A stretch of DNA of 26,769 nt from Bacillota bacterium (GTDB taxonomy: Bacteria > Bacillota > Clostridia > Christensenellales > Aristaeellaceae). The notes below the pieces were generated by a model. That model searched no databases and was not told the origin of the DNA. It was given only the letters and a program-made list of their open reading frames with translations. The first letter of the stretch is position 1. Each line of letters begins with the position of its first letter. Below are positions 16,706-23,720 of the stretch, one piece after another. Where the stretch lies: positions 1 through 26,769 of the forward strand of contig JAEXCG010000114.1 of NCBI GenBank assembly GCA_023402355.1, in the 5' to 3' direction. A program made the position numbers and the translations under genes.

Positions 16706-16742
16706 ACAGCTTTGTCCCTTCCCAAGCCAAATTCCAGGCCCG

Positions 16743-17834
16743 TCAATCCTTCGTCAGGATGCACGCGTCCGGCGTGAAGTAGCAGACGGCCTTTTCCCCG
16801 GCCGCATAGCGCAGCGGCGGCGTGGACTGAATGCGGCAGCTATCCGGTACGCCGTCGATCTGCGCGAAGTAGTTGACGATGCTGCCGGTAAAGCTGACGT
16901 TTTCGATGCGCGCCTCGAGGCGGTTGTACTGCAAATCCCGGTTCCAGGCGTCAAAGACGATGTTCTCGGGCCGGATGAGCAGGTTGCAGCGTTCGCCCTG
17001 TTTCAGTCCGCATTCGCTCTTGGCCGCCGTCAGCACCTGTCCGTTTACGAGGCGCACGCGGCAGCAGCCTCCCTCCACGGAGACGACCTCCGCCTCCAGC
17101 CTGTTGATCAGCCCGATGAACCCGGCGACAAAACTGCTGTGCGGGTGCGCGTAGATTTCCTCCGGCGCGCCCCTTTGCAGGATGCGCCCCTCGCGCATGA
17201 TGACGATCTCGTCGGAGACGGCCAGCGCCTCGTCCTGCGAGTGGGTGACGTAGACCGCCGTGATGCCCAGGCGCTGTTGCAGCGCCCGAATCTCAAAGCG
17301 CATGTTCTCGCGCAGCTTGGCGTCCAGATTGCACAGGGGCTCGTCCAGCAATAGGATGGCCGGTTCGTTCGCCAGCGCCCGCGCCAGGGCGACGCGTTGC
17401 TGCTGGCCGCCCGAAAGCTGGGTCGGGTAGCGGTCCTGGTACTCCGAAAGCCCCACCAGGCCCAGCGTCTCCCGAACCTTTTTTTCGATGTCGCCCTTCG
17501 ACTTCTTCTTGATCTTCAGCCCGTAGGCCACGTTGTCGAACACCGTCATGTGCGGCCAGACCGCATAGCTTTGAAACACCATGCCCATGTTGCGCTTTTC
17601 GGGCAGCGCCACGCGCCTGCTGTCGGACAGCACCGTGCCGCCCACGACGATCTCGCCCTCCGTCGGCGTCTCCAGCCCCGCGATCATGCGCAGCGTGGTC
17701 GTCTTGCCGCAGCCGCTGGGGCCGAGGAAGGAAAACAGCTTGCCCTGCCCGATGGTCAGGTCGATATGGTCGACCGCCGTCACCGAGCCGTAACGCTTCA
17801 CCAGGTTTTTGATCTCCAGCTTCTGATCGCTCAT
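16743..17834 (-). CDS. ABC transporter ATP-binding protein (PotA/FbpC type)
   Basis: A 363-residue ATPase. Walker A GPSGCGKTT, signature LSGGQQQR, Walker B ILLLDEP and the switch histidine in YVTHSQDEAL are all present. A C-terminal TOBE-type regulatory domain follows from about 240 (INRLEAEVVSVEGG, LLIRPENIVF). Upstream open frame to 17891 is discarded: the ATG at 17834 gives the normal family start and has AGAGGGTGGGG before it, while the extension would be translated from a perfect hairpin. It energises the fused permease and the lipoprotein encoded just upstream. Confidence 0.95.
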   Translation of the reverse strand: MSDQKLEIKNLVKRYGSVTAVDHIDLTIGQGKLFSFLGPSGCGKTTTLRMIAGLETPTEGEIVVGGTVLSDSRRVALPEKRNMGMVFQSYAVWPHMTVFDNVAYGLKIKKKSKGDIEKKVRETLGLVGLSEYQDRYPTQLSGGQQQRVALARALANEPAILLLDEPLCNLDAKLRENMRFEIRALQQRLGITAVYVTHSQDEALAVSDEIVIMREGRILQRGAPEEIYAHPHSSFVAGFIGLINRLEAEVVSVEGGCCRVRLVNGQVLTAAKSECGLKQGERCNLLIRPENIVFDAWNRDLQYNRLEARIENVSFTGSIVNYFAQIDGVPDSCRIQSTPPLRYAAGEKAVCYFTPDACILTKD

Positions 17835-17853
17835 CGTCCCCACCCTCTCTGCC

Positions 17854-17890
17854 TGCGCGTGCGCCGGCACGGCATACCGGCGCACGCGCA
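17854..17890 (-). promoter_or_regulatory. Perfect 14-bp inverted repeat between binding-protein and ATPase genes
   Basis: Arms 17854-17867 and 17877-17890 are perfectly complementary around a nine-base loop. It starts about ten bases after the binding-protein stop and has no T-run on minus. Such stems behind binding-protein genes commonly protect the mRNA 3' end or cause partial termination, so that the binding protein is made in excess over the membrane parts. Confidence 0.75.
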
Positions 17891-17900
17891 CAGCGGTCCG

Positions 17901-18914
17901 TCAATCGCGGATTTCCGCGAACTTGTCGAGCACCTCGGCCTTCTTTTCGGTCACCCAGGTCACGTCGCGGGAAATCAGGCTGATTTCAGAAAGCGGGGTG
18001 CCGTCGGCCAGCGCGTAGTCCGTCAGGTCGGTGCGAACGGGGATCCAGCCCAGGTTCTCCGCCACCATCTTCTGGCCTTCCTCCGAGAGCAGGAAGTCGA
18101 CGAACAGCTCCGCCGCCTCCTGATTGGGCGTGCCCTTCCGAATCGCCGCCACGTTTACCTCGCTGGGCATCCCCTCCTCCGGATAGACGATCGCGATCGG
18201 GTCGCCCTTTTTAAGGGAGGTGCCCGCCGTCGCCATCACCTGAATGCCCACCTTGCGCTCGCCCATGGAGACCAGCTCCCCGATGGTGCCGTGGCTGGCC
18301 ACGTAGTTCGCGTTCAGCTCCTGCATCTTTTCAAAGAAGTTCCAGCCGTAGGTCTCCGGGTCCAGATACTGCGTCATCATCCAGATGAGGGTGTAGACGG
18401 AGGAGGAGCTGGTCGGATCGGCCAGGGTAATCGCGTTTTCCCACTTGGGGTCCATCAGGTCCTTAAAGGACTTCGGCGCTTCCTGCGCGCTCACGAGGTT
18501 CGTGTTGTAGATGATGACGTAAAAACCGGTGCCGACGGGCGTCATGATGCCGTCCGGGTCCCGCAGGCTCTCGGCGACGGCCTCGCTCGACGCGCAGGTA
18601 AAGGGCTCAAAGCAGCCGTACTTCCCCTGCAGGGTGATCACGGGGCCGTTCCCCTGCACGACCACGTCGAACTGCGGGTTGCCGGAGCGGGTTTCCATCT
18701 CCATCGTCGCGGCCAGCTCTTCGTTCGCTGCGCGGTAGCTCTTGAGCTTGACGTCCGGGTACCTGGCCTGGAACGCGTCCAGGACGGGGGTCATTTGGTC
18801 GAGCGTCGCGCCGTAGTAGACGGTGAGTTCCATCGCCTCTGCACCTGCGGGAAGGCAGGCGAGCAGGCTGCCCAGGAGCGCCAGACAGATGAGCACGGAC
18901 AGTTTGCGTTTCAC
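17901..18914 (-). CDS. ABC transporter substrate-binding lipoprotein (iron/AEP-type)
   Basis: A 337-residue extracytoplasmic binding protein. It opens with a Lys-Arg-Lys, hydrophobic signal and a perfect lipobox LLAC with C20. The mature part begins ELTVYYGATLDQMTPVLDAFQ and contains NPQFDVVVQGNGP, GFYVIIYNTNLV and DPTSSSSVYTLIWMM, typical of the AfuA/FbpA/PhnS-like group. The tyrosines used for iron in FbpA are not evident as a pair near the C-terminus, so an organic ligand is favoured. The start is a GTG with AGGAGG seven bases upstream. First gene of the operon, directly behind the regulated promoter, and followed by a strong hairpin. Ligand unknown; a glycoside is the contextual guess. 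Confidence 0.92.
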   Translation of the reverse strand: MKRKLSVLICLALLGSLLACLPAGAEAMELTVYYGATLDQMTPVLDAFQARYPDVKLKSYRAANEELAATMEMETRSGNPQFDVVVQGNGPVITLQGKYGCFEPFTCASSEAVAESLRDPDGIMTPVGTGFYVIIYNTNLVSAQEAPKSFKDLMDPKWENAITLADPTSSSSVYTLIWMMTQYLDPETYGWNFFEKMQELNANYVASHGTIGELVSMGERKVGIQVMATAGTSLKKGDPIAIVYPEEGMPSEVNVAAIRKGTPNQEAAELFVDFLLSEEGQKMVAENLGWIPVRTDLTDYALADGTPLSEISLISRDVTWVTEKKAEVLDKFAEIRD

Positions 18915-18971
18915 GATGATTCCTCCTAACGTTGCCGGATCAGCCTCGTCGGCCGTCCGCCTTTTTCCGTC

Positions 18972-18985
18972 ATGACATTTGTCAT
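18972..18985. promoter_or_regulatory. Candidate GntR operator ATGACA-TT-TGTCAT
   Basis: A perfect inverted repeat with six-base arms and a two-base centre, about 20 bases downstream of the predicted operon start site. Size and symmetry suit a GntR/HutC dimer, and its place would block early elongation. Confidence 0.6.
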
Positions 18986-18995
18986 AACGTATTAT

Positions 18996-19005
18996 TGTAA
19001 TTACA
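18996..19005. promoter_or_regulatory. Second palindrome TGTAATTACA overlapping the transcription start
   Basis: Ten-base perfect palindrome immediately downstream of, and touching by one base, the -10 of the minus-strand promoter. A regulator here would block polymerase directly. It shares TGT...ACA ends with the neighbouring operator candidate. Confidence 0.45.
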
Positions 19006-19033
19006 TTATATCAGCCATCAATCGATAATTCAA
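19005..19033 (-). promoter_or_regulatory. Sigma-A promoter of the catabolic operon
   Basis: On minus, TTGAAT (19028-19033), a 17-base spacer and perfect TATAAT (19005-19010). The AT-rich block around it contrasts with the coding DNA on both sides. Transcription would start near 18998. Confidence 0.8.
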
Positions 19034-19085
19034 CCTATTTTTTTGCCTTTTTCTCAATTATTTTTGATGAATCTTCGCCCAGCCA

Positions 19086-19136
19086 TTGAACTTTTTCCAT
19101 TTATCATCTAATATAATAATGTCCTATCATTATAGG
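19086..19136 (+). promoter_or_regulatory. Promoter and inverted repeat ahead of the GntR gene
   Basis: TTGAAC (19086-19091), 17 bases, then TAATAT (19109-19114); a perfect TATAAT at 19112-19117 would need a 20-base spacer. Just downstream lies CCTAT-CATT-ATAGG (19123-19136), an inverted repeat where a repressor could act on its own gene. Confidence 0.5.
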
Positions 19137-19175
19137 TTGTTCTGCTTCTAACAAGCCCTGAAAGGAAGAATACAT

Positions 19176-19955
19176 ATGAGGAACAGGCTGTCTTTTGACC
19201 CGGAGATGCTCAAGCAGTGGAAGGGGCGGATCGACCGCGGGATTCCTACGCCGCTCTACTACCAGCTCAAGCTGCTGATTACGGAAATGATCGACGCCGG
19301 GCGGCTCCGGCACGGCGACGCCCTGCCGACGGAGGCCGAGCTGAGCGAGGCGCTGGAGATCAGCCGACCGACGATTCGCCAGTGCATGCAGGAGCTGGTC
19401 GCGGAGGGATACCTGACCCGCCAAAAGGGAAAAGGGACCTTCGTCTCGCAGAAGAAGATCGAGATCAACTACATCGCCAAGCACGAGAGCTTCCACGAAA
19501 TCATCAGCAGGTACGGGTACACGCCCTTTACCCGCGTGCTGTCCTTCAAAGAGGTGGGGCCGGTGCCGGCCGTCAACGAAATTTTGCAGCTCCCGCCGGA
19601 CGAACCGCTGTACTCCCTCGTGCGCCTGTGCATGGCGAACGACGCCCCCATGCTGTTTTCGGAGTCCTACACGCAGGCTTCCCGCTTTCCGGGGCTGCTG
19701 CAATACGACTTTTCCAAGGTCTCGCTGTACGCCACCCTGAAGGAGGTCTACCGCTCCCCCGTAGCGGTCGTGCGCAGGGAGGTCAGCGCCGCCAACGCGA
19801 ACCAGGCCGACGCCGGCATGCTGGAAATCCCCAAGGGTAGGGCGATCTGCATGGTCTACAACCTCGCCTTCGACGAACAAAACCGCCCCATCGAATACTC
19901 GATCTCCCGCTACCGCAGCGAAGTTATCAAGTTCACGAACTACATGAAGTGCTGA
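19176..19955 (+). CDS. GntR-family transcriptional regulator, HutC subfamily (UTRA domain)
   Basis: A 259-residue regulator. An N-terminal winged helix runs from about 22 to 92: PLYYQLKLLITEMIDAG, then LPTEAELSEALEISRPTIRQ, and LVAEGYLTRQKGKGTFVSQ. The C-terminal UTRA effector domain spans about 105-255 and ends with IEYSISRYRSEVIKF, the standard last strand. UTRA domains bind small sugars, sugar phosphates or acids. The gene is divergent from the nine-gene operon across an AT-rich 261-bp region with several inverted repeats, so it is almost certainly the local regulator, most likely a repressor released by substrate or intermediate. The ATG follows AAGGAAG. Confidence 0.95.
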   Translation: MRNRLSFDPEMLKQWKGRIDRGIPTPLYYQLKLLITEMIDAGRLRHGDALPTEAELSEALEISRPTIRQCMQELVAEGYLTRQKGKGTFVSQKKIEINYIAKHESFHEIISRYGYTPFTRVLSFKEVGPVPAVNEILQLPPDEPLYSLVRLCMANDAPMLFSESYTQASRFPGLLQYDFSKVSLYATLKEVYRSPVAVVRREVSAANANQADAGMLEIPKGRAICMVYNLAFDEQNRPIEYSISRYRSEVIKFTNYMKC

Positions 19956-19975
19956 CAGGACGCCTAAAGGCGCAG

Positions 19976-20012
19976 AAAAAGACAGACGCCCGGAAATCCC
20001 GCGGCGTCTGTC
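19976..20012 (-). terminator. Intrinsic terminator between convergent genes
   Basis: GACAGACGCC (19981-19990) pairs perfectly with GGCGTCTGTC (20003-20012). On minus the stem is followed by TTTTT (19976-19980), so it ends the alkyltransferase-like gene; it may also stop the GntR transcript. Confidence 0.8.
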
Positions 20013-20074
20013 TCGGCGTTGGCTGAAACCTGAATCTTCGTTTTTTTCCTGTCGGGGCGCGCCCACGCACCGGC

Positions 20075-20380
20075 TTACCCCATCTCGACCCAGTATGCCT
20101 TCAAAATGCGCCCCTGCGCGTCGAAGCGTACGCCCTCCGCTTCCAGCAGCGCGCGCTGCAGGCCCACGCCGCCTTCCTCAAACCGCCCGGCGACGCGTCC
20201 CGTCCTCAGCACCACGCGCTGCCAGGGCACGTCGTTTTCAGGCGGCAGCGCGTGCAGCGCCCAGCCGACCTGGCGCGCCATGCGGGGATTTCCCGCCAGA
20301 CGCGCCACCTGTCCGTAACTCATGACGCGCCCCGGCGGGATGGATCTCACGATCTCGTAAACCATTTCAAAAAAGTTCAC
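20075..20380 (-). CDS. Alkyltransferase-like protein (Atl), MGMT DNA-binding fold without the active cysteine
   Basis: A 101-residue protein equal to the C-terminal DNA-binding domain of O6-alkylguanine-DNA alkyltransferases. IPPGRVMSYGQVARLAG carries the helix-turn-helix and the nucleotide-flipping segment. At the active site, where repair enzymes have P-C-H-R, this protein has VPW53QRVV, so it cannot accept an alkyl group. Such Atl proteins bind O6-alkylguanine and hand it to nucleotide excision repair (UvrABC). The start is a GTG at 20380 with GGAGGG upstream; an ATG five codons in is a weaker alternative. It is 82 bases behind the anti-sigma gene of pair B and could share its transcript, since no good terminator lies between. 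uvrC lies 4.5 kb away. Confidence 0.92.
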   Translation of the reverse strand: MNFFEMVYEIVRSIPPGRVMSYGQVARLAGNPRMARQVGWALHALPPENDVPWQRVVLRTGRVAGRFEEGGVGLQRALLEAEGVRFDAQGRILKAYWVEMG

Positions 20381-20462
20381 GCGGGCCTGCCCTCCTCAAC
20401 GATAGCATCTGCCGCTTGATTCGCGGGCGCTGAGCGGCGTTCCTGCATAAAGGCAGAATCCT

Positions 20463-21410
20463 TTACTCCACCCACACGACGCCAAGCGTTTCCTTCGTCT
20501 CAAAGTCGAAGAATCGAAGGCGCATGGCCGCGCGCGCCGTGCCGTCGGGCAAAGCCCCGTCCAGCAGTCCCCGCAGGGTGCCCGGCGCCTCCGTCAGGAG
20601 CTCGCCCGCCCCGTCCACGAACGCGCAGGCCGCGTTCTTAGGAAGTTCCCCTTCAACCTGCACGTCATAGTAGAGCGCTATCGGCGTCCTCATGAAGCTC
20701 ACCTGCGCGATGCGCGCGCCGGTCTTTCCGATCTCCGCCTTGCCAACCGCCCTTGCCGTCCAGCGCTCGCACGCTTTTGTCACCGGAATCGTCAGCGCCT
20801 GTTGCGACTCGGCGCTATCGCCCAGGGGGCTGGCGCCGTTGTCCGTCCAGATGAATGCCTGCGACGCGCAGGAAACCGTGAGCTTCGCCTTCCTGTTCTC
20901 CGTTGCGAGCGGAGCGATCAAAACGACCTGCCAGCTTCCATCCTCCTGCCGTAGGATTTCGGTGCTTTGCGAAACGCTTCCCTCCAGGGCGGCCGAAGCG
21001 GTGAGCATCGCGCGGCGTTCCCCCGCGATTTCGGCGGCCTCCGGCATCATGCACGCGCCTTCCCGCGCCCGGACGGCAAGGCTCACGTAAACGGTCCTGC
21101 CGTCCGCGAAAGCCTCCTGCACCGTAAAGGCCGCCTGCCCGACCGTCCAGCTTTCACTAACCTGCGTCACAGGAAGCGTTCGCGCCAGGCCGGGATAGAA
21201 TCTTTCAAAGAACGAGGACAGACCGAAAGCCTCCGCCGCGCATACCGCTCCCGCAAGCACGGTCAGCATCGCCGCAATCAGCACGAGCGTCCGCGCCCGC
21301 CCGCCTGCCCCCCTGCGTGCGCCTCGCTTTTGCCGCAAATTCAAAAGGGTTTCATCCATGCGGCGCGAGAATCCCTCCGGCACGCTGCCGAACGCATTTT
21401 TGAACTCCAC
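20463..21410 (-). CDS. Single-span membrane anti-sigma factor with outer domain (pair B)
   Basis: A 315-residue protein from a GTG at 21410, seven bases after the sigma stop region. It has a basic cytoplasmic N-terminal part (about 40 residues, ending RRGAGGRAR), one span (TLVLIAAMLTVLAGAVCAAE, 41-60) and an outer domain. Conserved blocks shared with the pair A protein are FGLSSFFERFYP, WTVGQAAFTVQEAFADGRTV and VSFMRTPIALYYDV. The similarity shows that both pairs derive from one ancestral system. The ribosome site (GGGGAGGG) is about 12 bases from the GTG. Role as anti-sigma is inferred from gene order and topology. Confidence 0.78.
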   Translation of the reverse strand: MEFKNAFGSVPEGFSRRMDETLLNLRQKRGARRGAGGRARTLVLIAAMLTVLAGAVCAAEAFGLSSFFERFYPGLARTLPVTQVSESWTVGQAAFTVQEAFADGRTVYVSLAVRAREGACMMPEAAEIAGERRAMLTASAALEGSVSQSTEILRQEDGSWQVVLIAPLATENRKAKLTVSCASQAFIWTDNGASPLGDSAESQQALTIPVTKACERWTARAVGKAEIGKTGARIAQVSFMRTPIALYYDVQVEGELPKNAACAFVDGAGELLTEAPGTLRGLLDGALPDGTARAAMRLRFFDFETKETLGVVWVE

Positions 21411-21416
21411 TATCGC

Positions 21417-21878
21417 TCATTCCCTCCCCTCAAATGCGCGGCGCATCTGTTCCCGCGCGCGATGCAGGCGCGACTTGACCGTGCCCGCGGGCAGGCGAAG
21501 CATGCGCGCGATTTCGGAAACCTCGTAGCGTTCGATGTAATACAGCATCGTGGGGACGCGCAGGCTGTCGTCGAGCGATAGCAGCAGGTCGCGCGCCTCG
21601 GCGTCCGCGTCGCGCTCCGTCTCCCACTGTGATAACGCTGTAGGCGTCTCCCGGGCATGTCTGCGCAGGATGTCGTAGCAGGCGTTGATGAGAATGCGGA
21701 TCGTCCAAGTCTGCATGTAGCGCTCGTCGCGCAGCCGTTGGCGCCTGCGCCACGCCTTTTCGATGCAGGTCTGCACGGCGTCCTCGCGGTCGCATTCCCG
21801 GGGCAAAATGCCGCAGGACACGCGGTGCAGGGTCCCGCGCATGGCGACAATCCTTTCGGCAAACGCCTCGTCCGTCAT
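21417..21878 (-). CDS. ECF-type RNA polymerase sigma factor (pair B)
   Basis: A 153-residue sigma factor with region 2 (DREDAVQTCIEKAW, 30-43; RLRDERYMQTWTIRIL, 48-63) and region 4 helix-turn-helix (EVSEIARMLRLPAGTVKSRLH). The frame is open far upstream to 22205, but that would be antisense-like translation of the preceding gene. The ATG at 21878 has AAAGGGGG and aligns residue for residue with the pair A sigma factor. It lies 19 bases after the exported-protein gene and just before the anti-sigma gene, making a three-gene unit. A plausible ECF promoter precedes the unit, which would allow autoregulation. Confidence 0.93.
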   Translation of the reverse strand: MTDEAFAERIVAMRGTLHRVSCGILPRECDREDAVQTCIEKAWRRRQRLRDERYMQTWTIRILINACYDILRRHARETPTALSQWETERDADAEARDLLLSLDDSLRVPTMLYYIERYEVSEIARMLRLPAGTVKSRLHRAREQMRRAFEGRE

Positions 21879-21897
21879 GCCACGGCCCCCTTTCAAT

Positions 21898-22995
21898 TTA
21901 TCGCCGGTTGAATTGGACCGCCATTCCGCTGACCGCATGCACCACGCAAAGCGCGCCCAGATCCACCGCATAGGCTTCATCCGGCCCATAGGCATTGCCG
22001 TAAAATGCCCATACCGGCACCAGCTGCAACCGCGTCGCATAGCCATATCGCTCATGTCTTTCGACCGGAACGCTGGCATAGCCGAAGGCGATCCGCTCCA
22101 CCTCGACGCGCCGATCTCCGTAGCGGTGCGAAAGCTCCGCCTTCGCGCGCTCCAGCACGTGGTCGAAGCCAAGCAGCTCCGCGTCCTCAACCCATTCGTT
22201 CCCAAGGCTCATCGCGTTGACGTATCGAACGCTTTCTACACCGTCGCCGCTTATGACGACCTCCATGTGTTCCAGGCTGGCCGCCATGCCGTACACCTGA
22301 TCGTAAAGCTGCGGTACGCTGAGGATCGGCCGGGCAAAAACGAAAGCGTACGCGAGCTCATCCGCATAAGCCGGCGGGTCGTCCAGGCGCAGATCCTGCA
22401 AGATCTCCGGCCTGGTGAATGCCTGCGCCGTGAGCACCATCTCCGGAGCGAGCCGCTGCACGAGCTCCGCCGCGAGCGCGAGCGCTTCCGTCTCTCCTTT
22501 GCGGCAGGTCAGGCCCTTGTCCGCCCAACGCCAGCGGTTTGCCGTCCAATTAGAGTAGTCGGGCGCGCCGTACCCGCGCTGTCGCCGGTAGTCCCATCCA
22601 TGGAGATTCGGTGAGAGCGACCACTCCGGGGCATCGGTGCGAAAAAACCAGGCGTCGCCCAGGCCTCCCTTTTCCTCGTATTCCGAAAGCGCCGCCTCTA
22701 CAGAAACATTCTGAGCGCCGATCTTACCGCCGCAATTTCCACTCCCGATCAAAACGTCCATAACCCGACGCAGTTCTCTTAGCGGAACAGCGCGTGCCGA
22801 AGCCTCAAACAGGGGGATGCGGCAGCCGTATGACGCCTGTACGGGCGCGTCGAAGACGAGGCGTGCGTCGTCGATCGTCTCCGAAAGCGTCACGCGAAGG
22901 GGTGCGCCCGTCCGCTCCGCGACCGAAGCAGCGAGCGAAAAGGCGGGCAGAAGAATCAGCAGCGATGCGGCAAAGAGCAAGAGCGTTTTTTTCAT
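21898..22995 (-). CDS. Exported protein of unknown function (possibly DUF6034-like) in the ECF operon
   Basis: A 365-residue protein with a clear signal peptide (MKKTLLLFAASLLILLPAFS, likely cut near ALAA-S) and no lipobox cysteine or later membrane span. The mature part contains an aromatic segment (residues about 128-160, HGWDYRRQRGYGAPDYSNWT) and a C-terminal half resembling repeated curved-sheet folds: MEVVISGDGVESVRYVNAM, then YATRLQLVPVWAFYGNAYG, ending VVHAVSGMAVQF. The last block recalls YpeB/PepSY-like or DUF6034 proteins; I could not settle which. Good ribosome site AAGGAG. As first gene of the sigma B operon it may sense the envelope signal or be part of the response. Confidence 0.75.
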   Translation of the reverse strand: MKKTLLLFAASLLILLPAFSLAASVAERTGAPLRVTLSETIDDARLVFDAPVQASYGCRIPLFEASARAVPLRELRRVMDVLIGSGNCGGKIGAQNVSVEAALSEYEEKGGLGDAWFFRTDAPEWSLSPNLHGWDYRRQRGYGAPDYSNWTANRWRWADKGLTCRKGETEALALAAELVQRLAPEMVLTAQAFTRPEILQDLRLDDPPAYADELAYAFVFARPILSVPQLYDQVYGMAASLEHMEVVISGDGVESVRYVNAMSLGNEWVEDAELLGFDHVLERAKAELSHRYGDRRVEVERIAFGYASVPVERHERYGYATRLQLVPVWAFYGNAYGPDEAYAVDLGALCVVHAVSGMAVQFNRR

Positions 22996-23025
22996 GCGTG
23001 CATTCTCCTTTTCTCATTTGCCTGT

Positions 23026-23054
23026 TAGACGCGCGGCAAAGAGCCTGCGGTTCA
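23026..23054 (-). promoter_or_regulatory. Possible ECF-type promoter of the pair B operon
   Basis: On minus, TGAACC (23049-23054), 17 bases, then CGTCTA (23026-23031). This resembles the TGAAAC...CGTC pattern of Bacillus ECF sigma factors. It is placed about 30 bases before the first gene. No sigma-A promoter of similar quality is seen there. Confidence 0.45.
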
Positions 23055-23060
23055 CAGCCG

Positions 23061-23101
23061 AAATAAAAAAGTGGAGCCCCGGGCTTGCGTCCCCAGGCTC
23101 C
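23061..23101 (-). terminator. Intrinsic terminator of the GNAT gene
   Basis: GGAGCC (plus 23073-23078) and GGCTCC (23096-23101) pair, with three further G-C pairs after a bulge. On minus the stem is followed by a run of six T (plus 23065-23070). It lies 36 bases beyond the acetyltransferase stop. Confidence 0.75.
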
Positions 23102-23136
23102 GCGCTTTTGCCGTCTGCCGCCGTTGCCGCGAACGC

Positions 23137-23622
23137 TCAGCGCCCGCAGCACGTGCCCTCCAGGTTGATATCCTCGCCCATCACGCGCATGCGCTGGTGC
23201 GGCACGCCCTCGTCCAAGACGAGGTCGCCGAAGGGAACGAACCCGTAGCGCGCGTAAAAGGGCACCGCCTGAAGCTGCGCCGAGAGCACGACGCTGCGCG
23301 CGCCGTGCTCCTTGGCCTTGAAGAGCAGCATGCGCATGACCAGGTCGCCCAGACCCTCTCCGCGCTTTTCCTTGAGCACCGCGATGCGGCCCAGGTGAAA
23401 CTCGCCGTCCTGCCACCAGATGCGTCCCGTGCCGCACGCGCCGCCCACGGGTTCGCCCGAGGCGTCCACCCGGTCGTAGACCAGCGCGTGCCAGCTGATG
23501 TCGTCGATCGCGTCGCGCTCCAGCGCCGCGCTGTAGCCCTGCTCGCGCACGAAGACCGCCTCACGCACGAGGAGCGCCTGTGAAATGTCCGAACCCGGAC
23601 GTAAAAACCTGCCACGAATCAT
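23137..23622 (-). CDS. GNAT-family N-acetyltransferase
   Basis: A 161-residue acetyltransferase. The fold is visible as LVREAVFVREQGYS (N-terminal helices), a strand with GTGRIWW, the acetyl-CoA loop LKEKRGEGLGDLVMRMLL (Q/R-x-x-G-x-G type), then ARSVVLSAQLQAVPFYARYG and the FVPFGDLVLDEGVPHQRMRV ending seen in ElaA/YjcF-like members. Substrate cannot be told. The frame opens at 23658, but the ATG at 23622 has AAAGG at nine bases and fits family length; an ATG at 23631 lies too close to the ribosome site. The C-terminus ends with an unusual CCGR. Divergent from the UPF0291 gene and closed by its own terminator, so it is a single-gene unit. Confidence 0.9.
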   Translation of the reverse strand: MIRGRFLRPGSDISQALLVREAVFVREQGYSAALERDAIDDISWHALVYDRVDASGEPVGGACGTGRIWWQDGEFHLGRIAVLKEKRGEGLGDLVMRMLLFKAKEHGARSVVLSAQLQAVPFYARYGFVPFGDLVLDEGVPHQRMRVMGEDINLEGTCCGR

Positions 23623-23720
23623 CCGCGTCATCCTTTCTAAAAGGCGGCAGGAAAACACCGCCGCGCGTCGAAATGCTTTGTATACGCCTATAAAACCAGC
23701 CTTGAATGGAGGGTCATCCC

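Noticed and set aside
17835..17891. Nineteen-residue N-terminal extension of the ABC ATPase
   Set aside because: It would be translated from the perfect hairpin and lacks a ribosome site; the ATG at 17834 gives the family-typical start.
21879..22205. N-terminal extension of about 109 residues on sigma factor B
   Set aside because: It lies in another frame of the exported-protein gene and has no sigma-like sequence. The ATG at 21878 matches the paralogue exactly in length and register.
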